A stretch of DNA of 64,000 bases from Cognaticolwellia aestuarii. Its GTDB lineage: Bacteria > Pseudomonadota > Gammaproteobacteria > Enterobacterales > Alteromonadaceae. The DNA lies in NCBI RefSeq assembly GCF_002000025.1, contig NZ_MUZV01000001.1, positions 248,001-312,000 on the forward strand, read 5' to 3'. The notes beneath the pieces were generated by a model, which worked only from the letters and a program-made list of their open reading frames with translations, had not been told where the DNA came from and did no database searches. The position numbers and the translations under genes are program-made. Positions 1 through 10,900 of this stretch are shown in pieces (within the stretch, counting starts at the first letter, position 1; each line of letters opens with the position of its first letter).

Positions 1-3000
1 ATGATCAATCATCAAAGGTGTAGGCTGTTGAATTTTGCTATCAACAGTAAGTTCGGTATTGTCTGCATCGATTTTTTCCACAGATCGAGTCGCTTCTACG
101 TCATTATCTTCAGTAGTAGAAGTGACTTGTTCACTCGCTATTTTTTTAGCCTGCGCAGTTGTTACTTTTGAGCTCGGATCATTTTCAGTTACCACCTCTT
201 TAACCGACGTATCATCAACATTATGTAAATGCATAAAATCAGCATCAATATCGATACCTTGTTGATGCCAATCAGGATAGAACTTGGCCGAGCCTCTTAA
301 TTCTTTGGCATTAACATCAAGTAACCACCAATTAGGCTTAGGTGAAAAATTAAAGTCAACTTGTTGGAAGTTTTCACCATAGACAGATAAATTATCAATT
401 TTTCCATGTATTTTATCCGGTGTGGTTAATAGATTGAGTCCACTAACACTGCCAGTTGAAGATACCGTTGCTGAATTCAAAACAGCTGGCTCTGATTCAA
501 GTGAGGCAAGAATGTCTAATACTAACGGTTGCCATTGCTCATAGTTAGCTTCTGCCAAGTCTGCTGTAATATGAAAGCCTGTGGTCGGTAACCACAGTTG
601 CTGCTTACCCAGCACTAAATGAGCCAGCGAAAAGTGTGTTTGCTGGTGCTCAAGTAAACCATAAAAATCAACATTATCCCCAATATCAGCACTAATCGTG
701 CTATTTAATTCATCACCAAAAGCATGAATATTAACCGCAACTTGTTGTTCAGCCTGTTTTGTAAATGGCGCAGGCAAAGTTAAGGTTAATTGGTTTAAAT
801 TCGAGTTGATTTGATAGTCATAAGTAAACTCGTCATCGCTGATATTAAGCGCTAATAAGCCTTGCCAAGCTAAAGGGCCATGAGCATATTTTACTAATTC
901 ATCAGGCAGTTGGGCATGCCACTGAGTATCTTGCCATTGACCTAATGTTTCAATATTGACGTTATATAATTCTGACTTTTGTTTCGCTTGTACATTAAGA
1001 GTTAATGGCAATCCCCGCCAGTCTAGCTGAACATTGCTAGCAGCAAGCACATCATTAGTATAATTGAGTCGGCCATTAACTTGACTAAAATCCATTCGCG
1101 GTGCTTGTAACGCTAAAGTATTATTTTTAAAGTCGACATGCCCTTTGGCAACAACTCCATCAAGATCGTTTAGCGGCAGCGTTAAAGAAAACGCACCGCT
1201 AACAGGCCCAGAAATAACGACTTGCTCTAATGTCACTCCAATAGAGTCTTGCATAGGACTAGCGTCCATTAATTGGCTCACCTGCTGTGGCAGTACATCG
1301 GTAAAATCAGCATCTACCGTTAATACTTGACCATCAGATAGGCTCGCAATCGCGGCTTCAACTCCACTAACATCAATACCTGATAACTGACCTGCTCGCC
1401 CTGTTATTAGCATACTATTATTAGTAAAGTTTAAATTGGCTGAAAAATTATTGATTGCCGGCCATTCCGGATCAAATTTAAATGTACTTTCTGATAACTC
1501 GGCATCAACAACAAAAATACCTTCATGATCATCAAATGGAAAGCTTTGCAATGGACCATTAAACAGCACCAAAGCCTGATTAACTTTACCATTAACAATG
1601 GCACCATTTAGGTAATCAACCAGTCCTTGCCCCATCAATAAATGGGGATAATAATATTCAGCAAATTTAGCATCGCCATCGCTTACACTGGCTAATAATG
1701 ACATAGTGATCGGTTGGTCTTTTGTACTTTGCACAGTCACATCAGCGGTTAAATTTAGCTGCGATGAGCTTAAGGCAATATTTTCAACCGAGAGTTGCCA
1801 ATCATCCGCCAAAAACTGCGCATTAATCTGACTAGATAAATGTGTATAAGGAATAGGGTACTTAAAGTGCTTGTCAAAATTAAGCGCGCCATCAACAGCC
1901 GTTAACGATATATTCAGTTGATTATTTGCATAAATCAATTCACCACTGGCATTGTCAATGCCAGGAATACCATGACTAAAACGACTATTAACGTTATTAA
2001 ATTCTGCAGTTATCGCTAAATCATCAGCGCTAGAACGAAAGTAAATATCCTCTACACGACCAACAGCAGCCATATCAAGTAATAAATTTTCGATAGCAAC
2101 ATCATCCAATAATAACGGCGATATTCCATTAAAACTTGCCAGCTCTAAAGCACTGATATAGCCGTTAACATTATCACCTTCAACATTAACGAGTGCAGAT
2201 AGCCTATTAGTTTCAGTACCGTTTCTTTTAATCGTTAATGGTGAAGTAGCAACACTAAACTGCAAGTCATCCAAGGTTTTTATTTGAACATCACCACCAA
2301 TAATCTCAAAATTTTGTGTTTTATCTAAATGCTGCCAGCTAATTTTGTTATTACCGAGTGCTAATTGAATAAATTCGGGCTCGCCAGCGGTGATATTTAA
2401 CCAGGCATCAAAGTTAATAGAGGAATGTGTATCGGCATCCTTAATGGCTAATACTCGGCCTAGCCAAGGCGTTATGTCGATTTCATTCGCTTCGAGGTAA
2501 GCTTGGCCACTGAGGTTACTAAAGCTTTGGCCTGTAAAGTCTAATAATACTTTTAAATTATTAGAGCTTAAGCCGTCAACAATGACAGTACCATTAGCTT
2601 GATGGCGATCGTTATCATTAAGCCAAAACATTTCATTAATAGTAAACGCACGCTCACCAGTAATAGAGCGATATAGCACATGACTATCACGAATTGAAAA
2701 ACGAGAAATTTGCTCTAATAAGATGGTAGAAAGCGAGTCGGTTAAACTCTCGTCTGGTTCTGCAGTATCACTGATGTCTTCCGCAGAATTAATCAGGGCA
2801 TCTTGCTCAAAAGTAAGCTCTGCCCCTGAAATAACAAAATCTTTCGTTACTAATTGTCTTGAACGCATACTTCGCCAGAAGTCGAGCTCGACTTCTAAGC
2901 TATCAATATAAATTCTACTATCACTGCGGGATAAAAGCTCGACTTGTCGAGTGATCAACGTGGGTCCCGACTTTTGCCAGCCCATACTCAATGAGCCTAT

Positions 3001-3177
3001 TGAAATATTACTGTTGTAGGTAGTATTTATGTAATCTTCGACATTTTGGCGATAGTTATGTGCATAAGGCAAAAATAAGCGCAAAGTACTAATCAATACG
3101 GCAAACACCACTAACAAAATTGCTAACAGTTTATAAAGGCGCTTAAGCCAGCGATTTAATACCGCGGAAACACTCAT
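1..3177 (-). CDS. yhdP: YhdP family protein, AsmA-like inter-membrane lipid transport (partial, 3' end outside window)
   Basis: An open frame with no stop runs from an ATG at 3177 to the left edge, giving the first 1059 residues. The N-terminus has a short basic stretch, then one membrane segment (about residues 14-34), then a very long beta-rich repetitive periplasmic region typical of AsmA-like proteins (DUF3971 type). In enterobacteria YhdP spans the envelope and helps move phospholipid to the outer membrane; that role is taken from the family. The last visible part is Thr/Glu/Asp-rich, which suggests a divergent insertion before the C-terminal AsmA domain. It lies 44 bp downstream of rng, the usual order mreBCD-maf-rng-yhdP. 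The ribosome binding site is weak, so it may be translated from the rng transcript. Confidence 0.9.
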   Translation of the reverse strand, partial: MSVSAVLNRWLKRLYKLLAILLVVFAVLISTLRLFLPYAHNYRQNVEDYINTTYNSNISIGSLSMGWQKSGPTLITRQVELLSRSDSRIYIDSLEVELDFWRSMRSRQLVTKDFVISGAELTFEQDALINSAEDISDTAEPDESLTDSLSTILLEQISRFSIRDSHVLYRSITGERAFTINEMFWLNDNDRHQANGTVIVDGLSSNNLKVLLDFTGQSFSNLSGQAYLEANEIDITPWLGRVLAIKDADTHSSINFDAWLNITAGEPEFIQLALGNNKISWQHLDKTQNFEIIGGDVQIKTLDDLQFSVATSPLTIKRNGTETNRLSALVNVEGDNVNGYISALELASFNGISPLLLDDVAIENLLLDMAAVGRVEDIYFRSSADDLAITAEFNNVNSRFSHGIPGIDNASGELIYANNQLNISLTAVDGALNFDKHFKYPIPYTHLSSQINAQFLADDWQLSVENIALSSSQLNLTADVTVQSTKDQPITMSLLASVSDGDAKFAEYYYPHLLMGQGLVDYLNGAIVNGKVNQALVLFNGPLQSFPFDDHEGIFVVDAELSESTFKFDPEWPAINNFSANLNFTNNSMLITGRAGQLSGIDVSGVEAAIASLSDGQVLTVDADFTDVLPQQVSQLMDASPMQDSIGVTLEQVVISGPVSGAFSLTLPLNDLDGVVAKGHVDFKNNTLALQAPRMDFSQVNGRLNYTNDVLAASNVQLDWRGLPLTLNVQAKQKSELYNVNIETLGQWQDTQWHAQLPDELVKYAHGPLAWQGLLALNISDDEFTYDYQINSNLNQLTLTLPAPFTKQAEQQVAVNIHAFGDELNSTISADIGDNVDFYGLLEHQQTHFSLAHLVLGKQQLWLPTTGFHITADLAEANYEQWQPLVLDILASLESEPAVLNSATVSSTGSVSGLNLLTTPDKIHGKIDNLSVYGENFQQVDFNFSPKPNWWLLDVNAKELRGSAKFYPDWHQQGIDIDADFMHLHNVDDTSVKEVVTENDPSSKVTTAQAKKIASEQVTSTTEDNDVEATRSVEKIDADNTELTVDSKIQQPTPLMIDH

Positions 3178-3221
3178 TAATTTTTTACCAAGACACTTAC
3201 ATTACTCATAAATATAGGACA

Positions 3222-4685
3222 CTACATCATAACAACATCAAACTGCTCTTGATTATACATGTTTTCAGTCTGTACTTTAATCTGCTTACCAATGAAAACC
3301 TCAAGCTCAGCAAGGTTATGATACTCATCGTTTATTAATGACTCACTCACCGACGACGAAGCGTAAACAATAAATTTGTCGGCATCGTATGCACGGTTAA
3401 CACGAACAATTTCTCGTAAAATTTCAAAACACACAGTTTCAACCGTTTTAACATAACCGCGACCATGGCAAACTTCACACTCGCCACAAAGAATATGCTC
3501 TAAACTTTCGCGTGTGCGTTTACGGGTCATTTCAACTAGCCCTAACGCTGAAAACCCTGACAAACTATATTTAACATTATCTTTAGCCATGGCAACATCT
3601 AAACTATGCAGCACTCGACGTTGGTGCTCTTTATCATTCATATCGATAAAATCGACAATAATAATACCCCCAAGATTTCTCAACCTCAGTTGTCGAGCAA
3701 TTGCCTGCGTCGCTTCAATATTAGTGTTAAATATTGTTTCTTCTAAATTTCGGTGTCCAACAAAGGCTCCGGTATTAATATCAATCGTGGTCATAGCTTC
3801 CGTTTGATCTATGATCAGATAGCCACCCGACTTCAACTCAATTCTGCGATGTAATGAACGTTGTATCTCACTTTCAACATCAAATAAATCGAATATTGGT
3901 CGCTCGCCGGGATAACATTCCAATACCGGCGCTAAGTTCGGCACAAATTCACTGGTAAACTCAACCAATTGCTCATAAGTTAGCTTAGAATCAATACGGA
4001 TACGTTCAAGTGAAACCCCAACAAAATCACGAAGCACACGAAATGCTAATGATAAATCCTGATAAATAGGGTCTTTGGTTTGTTTACGCTCTTTACGCTC
4101 GGTCACCTTTGCCCAAACACGGCGTAAAAATTCGGCATCGTGTTGCAACTCTTCAATGCCAGCACCTTCAGCAGCAGTACGGACAATAAAGCCATGATCT
4201 TCGCCGCAATAAGGCGTAACAATAGACTTTAAACGGTTTCGCTCTTTCGGGTCTTCAATACGCTGTGATATTCCCGCATGACTAGCATTAGGCATTAGCA
4301 CTAAAAAACGGGCGGCAACAGTAATATCCGTGGTTAAACGGGCACCTTTTGTGCCCATAGGATCTTTAACAACCTGAACAACAATATATTGCCCTTCATG
4401 TACCAAATTACGAATGTCTGGCACTTGTTCGCTATTACTATCTTCTTTTAAAATCAATTTAGAATTAATATCAGAGGCATGTAAAAAAGCAGCTTTACCT
4501 AAATTAATATCAACAAACGCGGCTTGCATACCCGGCAAAACTCGAATAATTTTCCCAAGGTAGATATTTCCTACTAAGCCCCGTCGAGCTTCGCGCTCAA
4601 CATGCACTTCTTGTAGTGAACCATTTTCGATTAACGCTACCCGTGTTTCACTTGGAGTAACATTGATAAGTAATTCACCGCTCAT
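3222..4685 (-). CDS. rng: Ribonuclease G
   Basis: 487 residues, close to the 489 of E. coli RNase G, and the N-terminus (MSGELLINVTPSETRVA) matches the family. An S1 RNA-binding domain occupies about residues 38-128. The catalytic metal-binding aspartates lie in TIDINTG (about residue 304) and IIIVDFIDM (about 347). The zinc-link motif CGECEVCHGRG follows at about 404-414. The enzyme is a single-strand endoribonuclease that matures the 16S rRNA 5' end and takes part in mRNA decay. ATG at 4685 is preceded by AGGAA. It sits 12 bp downstream of maf and is probably co-transcribed with mreBCD-maf. Confidence 0.97.
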   Translation of the reverse strand: MSGELLINVTPSETRVALIENGSLQEVHVEREARRGLVGNIYLGKIIRVLPGMQAAFVDINLGKAAFLHASDINSKLILKEDSNSEQVPDIRNLVHEGQYIVVQVVKDPMGTKGARLTTDITVAARFLVLMPNASHAGISQRIEDPKERNRLKSIVTPYCGEDHGFIVRTAAEGAGIEELQHDAEFLRRVWAKVTERKERKQTKDPIYQDLSLAFRVLRDFVGVSLERIRIDSKLTYEQLVEFTSEFVPNLAPVLECYPGERPIFDLFDVESEIQRSLHRRIELKSGGYLIIDQTEAMTTIDINTGAFVGHRNLEETIFNTNIEATQAIARQLRLRNLGGIIIVDFIDMNDKEHQRRVLHSLDVAMAKDNVKYSLSGFSALGLVEMTRKRTRESLEHILCGECEVCHGRGYVKTVETVCFEILREIVRVNRAYDADKFIVYASSSVSESLINDEYHNLAELEVFIGKQIKVQTENMYNQEQFDVVMM

Positions 4686-4697
4686 ATCGATTCCTGT

Positions 4698-5285
4698 TTA
4701 ATCTGTTGTCATTGATGACTTAACACCGAATGCCGATAGCAACTGGGCTGTTTCATATAAAGGCAAGCCAACTACAGCAGAATAGCTACCACGAATTTGT
4801 TTAACAAATTGACCCGCAATGCCTTGAATACCGTAAGCGCCAGCTTTATCTTGCGGCTCACCTGTATGCCAGTAGTGTGTTATTTCTTTTTCACTTAGGG
4901 TTTTGAAATCTACCTCTGTACTTACTATAACAACCTCAAACCGTTGACCTTTAACCCCAGCAATTGCGGTAACCACTTCATGAGTATTGCCTGATAACAT
5001 AGCCAACATAGTATGACAATCAGATAAAGATTCAGGCTTACCTAAAATATGCTGCCCAAATACCACACTAGTATCTGAACCAAGTACCACCACATCATCA
5101 TGATGTTTAATAGCAATAGCCTGCGCTTTTTCTAACGCCAAACGAGCAACATATTGCTCAGGAGATTCACTCGACAGTACGCTTTCATCGATATCGGCAG
5201 GTACACAAGTGAAATCATAGCCAAGTTGTTTTAGTAATTCTTTACGGCGTGGTGATTGTGACGCCAAAATCAGGGTATTAGACAT
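4698..5285 (-). CDS. maf: Maf family nucleotide pyrophosphatase (dTTP/UTP type)
   Basis: 195 residues starting MSNTLILASQSPRRKELL, the Maf signature with the phosphate-binding SxSPRR motif. The conserved GSDTSVVF block (about residues 69-76) carries the proposed catalytic aspartate. Maf proteins hydrolyse non-canonical or excess nucleoside triphosphates to monophosphates. The neighbourhood (mreD upstream, rng downstream) is that of E. coli yhdE, which prefers dTTP and UTP; specificity here is inferred from synteny. One base separates it from mreD, so translation is probably coupled. Confidence 0.95.
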   Translation of the reverse strand: MSNTLILASQSPRRKELLKQLGYDFTCVPADIDESVLSSESPEQYVARLALEKAQAIAIKHHDDVVVLGSDTSVVFGQHILGKPESLSDCHTMLAMLSGNTHEVVTAIAGVKGQRFEVVIVSTEVDFKTLSEKEITHYWHTGEPQDKAGAYGIQGIAGQFVKQIRGSYSAVVGLPLYETAQLLSAFGVKSSMTTD

Positions 5286-5286
5286 G

Positions 5287-5766
5287 TTATTTGATTCGAA
5301 AGTTTCGTCTTATTTTACGTAATAATAAAAATACCCAAGGCCACAATATAATTGTGGTAAGCACGGGGTATAAATAACTCGGCAAAAATACTGCATCAGT
5401 TAGAAAGCGTTGCAGCCAAAATACTATTAAATGATATAGCGCCGACAACACACCAACAATTAATGCTTGCTGCCAAATAGAAAAGTTGCGTATTTTTTGA
5501 AAATTTCCTGCCACAATATAAACAGAAATAGCCATTGCTGCAGCATGAACCCCTAAGGTTGAACCTAATAAAACATCAAGAATAAAGCCCATCACCCCCG
5601 CTGATATAACATTAACTCGGTTTGGTAACGCCAAGCACCAGTAAAGTAGTACAATCAGTACCCAGTCAGGTCGAAAAGCATCAACACTCAAAGGCAAAGG
5701 CATAATGCTCGCCATTAAAGCAACTAAAAAAGTTAACAAAATAATCAAGCGACTAGCAATGGTCAT
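5287..5766 (-). CDS. mreD: Rod shape-determining protein MreD
   Basis: 159 residues, almost entirely hydrophobic with about five membrane segments, the usual MreD size and profile. It is an inner-membrane part of the elongasome, linking MreB/MreC to lateral wall synthesis. Its ATG overlaps the mreC stop by four bases (ATGA), showing tight coupling. The C-terminus ends in a basic cluster (LLRKIRRNFRIK) expected to face the cytoplasm. Identity rests on size, topology and the mreB-mreC-mreD-maf order. Confidence 0.95.
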   Translation of the reverse strand: MTIASRLIILLTFLVALMASIMPLPLSVDAFRPDWVLIVLLYWCLALPNRVNVISAGVMGFILDVLLGSTLGVHAAAMAISVYIVAGNFQKIRNFSIWQQALIVGVLSALYHLIVFWLQRFLTDAVFLPSYLYPVLTTIILWPWVFLLLRKIRRNFRIK

Positions 5767-6644
5767 TTATTTTTAGCCTTTTCATCTGGTTTTAGCACTA
5801 TATTTTTAGTTGCTTGCAAGTTGTTTTGCTCTGGCCATAACAATAAAACATAACGTAAGCGATCTATTTTCGCGACAGGTTGACTTTGAATTTGAGAAAA
5901 AGCTCGTGATTCATCTTGCAACACAGAAGTCACTTTTGCCACGGGATAGCCTTCTGGAAATTTACCGCCTAAGCCTGACGTAACTAACATATCATCAACT
6001 CGAATATCAGCACTATGCGGCACATGGTTATGTCCTAAGGTATCTATCACCCCAACCCCACTCGCAATTAAGCGAACGCCATTTCGGCTGACTCTGACCG
6101 GTACCGCATGAGTTACATCGGTGATCAGTAATACACGACTACTGGTAGTGCCAACATGCAGTATTTGACCTACAATACCTTCATCATCAATAACGGCTTG
6201 ACCTTCATAAACGCCATCATTTGCCCCTCGATTAATGACCACTTGGTGGGTATAAGGGTCACTATCAACCGCTAAAATTTCAGCAACCATTTTTTTAGCA
6301 TCACCACGTAATGGTGACGCAAGTAAGGCCCTTAAACGATCATTTTCGCGTTGTACAATCTGTAATTGTAACGCTTGTTCATGAAAAGCTAATTCATTGA
6401 TTTTATATTGCTCGTTATCCGCAATAAGTTGACGACGAGTAACAATATTTTCTGCCGCCCAATTCATCATTTGTTTAGGCGCTGTTGCTAGGTATTGCAG
6501 AGGGCTCACCATAGACTGCAAATAACCGCGAGCAAACTCGAAGCTATTAGCTTTATGGTCAAAAAATATTAATAGTCCAGAACAAAACAGCACCAAAATA
6601 AGTCGGTGCTGTGGGGAAGGTCCATGCTTAAATATTGGATTCAT
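5763..6644 (-). CDS. mreC: Rod shape-determining protein MreC
   Basis: 293 residues: a short cytoplasmic N-terminus, one membrane anchor (about residues 14-30), a coiled-coil stretch (about 65-105) and a periplasmic beta domain containing conserved blocks around VINRGANDGVYEGQAVIDDEGIVGQI and the later SGLGGKFPEGYPVAKV. MreC forms periplasmic filaments that activate the PBP2/RodA complex. It starts 15 bp after mreB and overlaps mreD. The ATG at 6644 gives the normal family length. Confidence 0.97.
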   Translation of the reverse strand: MNPIFKHGPSPQHRLILVLFCSGLLIFFDHKANSFEFARGYLQSMVSPLQYLATAPKQMMNWAAENIVTRRQLIADNEQYKINELAFHEQALQLQIVQRENDRLRALLASPLRGDAKKMVAEILAVDSDPYTHQVVINRGANDGVYEGQAVIDDEGIVGQILHVGTTSSRVLLITDVTHAVPVRVSRNGVRLIASGVGVIDTLGHNHVPHSADIRVDDMLVTSGLGGKFPEGYPVAKVTSVLQDESRAFSQIQSQPVAKIDRLRYVLLLWPEQNNLQATKNIVLKPDEKAKNK

Positions 6645-6659
6645 TGCGTGAACTATTGA

Positions 6660-7730
<1,071 letters not shown>

Positions 7731-7953
7731 CTAGGCAACAAATTGCCAGAATAGTATTGTGCTAAATTTGCCAACTTAAAATCAGCTGACAAATGATATT
7801 TGGTATTATTAACAAGCTATCATACCGCAGACTATAGCGCTTGTGTTGTTAGATTGATAAAAATATCGCGAAATATTCAGTTTTTTTGTTATTCATTAAA
7901 TCAACAAGCGTTTACAGGCGGCAGGTCAACAAAATACTCAAGCCATCTCAACA

Positions 7954-10900
7954 CTAATTGGCCACTTCACGCCATGAAATAATACGGTCGTTGCCGCGGT
8001 AAAGACCAAAGCTTAATGTAGCACTTGGATTAGCATCGAACGGACCATCACTCTTACCATCCTCATTACGCCAATCAAATTGCAACCATGCTGGCATTTG
8101 GTATTCAAAGTCCAGCACTCCTTGCTTAGTTGGTGAACTGAAAAATAATTGTTTTTGCTCACCTTCAATGAAAACACCACTAACACTCGCTTCAGTATCG
8201 GCAACCTGTATGTTGTCGGTTTCAATATCAATGAGACGATAATCCCAAATGTTCATATTACCTGAGTATTTTGTACCTGATTTTTTACCCTCTACACTCG
8301 CAGTTAAGCAACTTTCATTAGAGTTTATCGCAAAATTTTCACTGTCATATTTCCCGTTGGTGCCGTTATAAACCTCTATAGATAATGGTACTCGCAAACG
8401 TGTATTTTCTGAGCCATAGGCATTTGCTAACACCATTCGAGCAAAACGAATATCAACACCAGTGCTGACAAGCTTTTCAATAGCGGCTTCAGCTATTTCA
8501 TTGTTGGCTGGATTGATTTGTAAAGTAACGCCATCTTGATCGGTAATTTGCTGGGGTACAAAAGGAATTTTCGCCGAAAATGGCTTTAAGAAACTAGTTT
8601 CATCCCGATCATAACTAAAATGGTCATTATCTGAAAACGTATAAAGCATTTGTCCGGCAACTAAAGCGCCTTCATCATTAACACTAAACTCTAGCTTACC
8701 TGGCTCCATAAACGCAGTGATCTCAACAAAGTTTGCAGCATTTTCATCAACCGTTAAGTCTTCGTCATTAACACGTAGCTGCTCATCGTCATGGTCAGGC
8801 AGAGTAATATCAACCCCCGTTGCCAGCAATCTCATAGAGTTCTCTGCTGCACCTAGTGTATAATTTTCGGTTATTTCATTTTGAGCATTATAAGCGGTAA
8901 TGGCTATTGTAGGCGCGAGACTATAACCAATAGTGCCTTTGTTGTCAGTTGTGCGTTGGCCGGTATAAGTCCAATTTGCTATTTCACAGCGCCCTGAATC
9001 TGCATCACTGTGATAGGCATCAAGCTTGCCTTTGGTACTAACCGTTTGCTTAAAATATGCAGGAATAAAGCGCCCCATTGTTAGAGTATTTGCAGAGACT
9101 AAGCCCGTACTGCCGGACAAACCGCCATAATTACTATCTTGTAGCTCGACATTAATAACACCAACTTCATTATATCGCCCACCATTAAATACTGATTGCC
9201 CTTTATCGCCATCGCTAAAATTAGTTAATATCACAGGCTGAAAGCCAGTATCGCTTTCAATACTTGTATTATCGAGGTGCGTAAACTGACCATTGATGGT
9301 ACCTGCAAGAGCAGGCACTACTCGTGTCACCTTTAGTTTTAATGCTCCATCACTTTGTCGATAGTTTTGTGTAATATCACCGTTCTCATTTAAGGCACGA
9401 ACATGAAAAGTAAAATCTTTGCCTGCAACAAAAGTGCTATCAGCAGTGGCGTTATAACTGGCCGTAGAGTTAATCACAAATTTGTCTGGCTTTACCCAAA
9501 AGCTATTTGAACTGCCAACAATAGCAATATCGTCATTAGCATATTTTGCATGTAAACGAATTTGCCCAGCATCTAGATACTGAGGTTTTACAATAGTCGC
9601 AGTACTCTCAGCATCAAAAGCTAAGGTAACATCGTTGGAAAATTGTGGATATTTTGCAATATTCTTGTCACCCGTTTGGAAAGCTAAGCCGGGGTTAAAG
9701 TTTAAATCTGGCGTTATATTTTCTTGAGATAAGCTAACAGTAACATCACCAGAAAATAAACCTTCACACACCCCATTATTACTTTTGACCGCTTGCAGTT
9801 TTAGGGTGTCGGCAAATTCTTTACCTGATATTTGATGTGCAATAGTCTCATTATTATCGTTACTAGAAAGAAACCTAAAGCCAGCGTTTTCAAAGCCCAT
9901 GTTACAGCTATCACCGACACCTGAACACTCAAAAGCATGACTGGCATTCACGCTTACATCGTCAACTGATAAAGTTAATGTTTCTGCGGTGGTATGATTA
10001 AACGTAAAGCTTGTACTGCCTGTAAAGGTTGGTGATGCTTTAATAATACGCCCATCAGTTGGACTAATGACAGTAAAGTTTAAGCTCACCGCTTCGGTAC
10101 TTAAATCACTATTGCTTGCACATTCGCTATTAGTGCAAGCTTTAAGGGTGATTTGCTCAGCGGCACAAGTTAAACCATTACCATCATGCACAATTTCATA
10201 GTGATGAATAACGGGCTCCGCGCAAGGGTGTCTTTTAGCATAAATCTTATTGATTTCAGCAGCACTTAACGCGCCTTTAAAAATATGCACTTCATCAATC
10301 AACCCTGAGAAGAATCGACTAGAAATACGCTGATCTTGCCCTATTTGTAAGGGGTCATTGTTTAATATTAAGTCCCCCGTTACCGCGCTAGATCCTTTTT
10401 CAACACCGTTAATATAGATTACTTGCTTACCACTTTCATAAGTTATGGCAACGTGATACCAGTTACCCGCTGTAATACCGGCACCCGATGTAGAAAAAGA
10501 CGATGTTTGCCACCACCAGTTAATTTCACCTGAAGGTTGCAGGTGAAATTCGTAGTTCTCATCTTTCGAAACAATAGTTTTTAGGCCAGAGCTTGGTAAT
10601 GATTTGGGATTTATCCAAACACTTACCGTTAATGTTTTTTGTAAATCTAAGGGAAAGTCACTCGTACCATCATCGTCAATTTGAATATAGTCATCAATGC
10701 CATCAAATTCTCCATAGCTACAAGTACCAGGATTACCCGTTAGCGCTGAGGTTGCGCTATTAGTAGTAAGGCCATTGAACGCTTGGCCATTAAAATTACC
10801 TGTTTCATCAATAACTTCATCGGGGGATCCATTCCATGATAACGATTCCATTGAAAATTGCGCAATCAATTCACTGTCACAAATAATAGATTCGCCATCA

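Noticed and set aside
7731-7953. Terminator for mshQ in the gap to mreB
   Set aside because: Only a weak AATAT/ATATT pairing around 7861-7877 is visible, so I do not list it.
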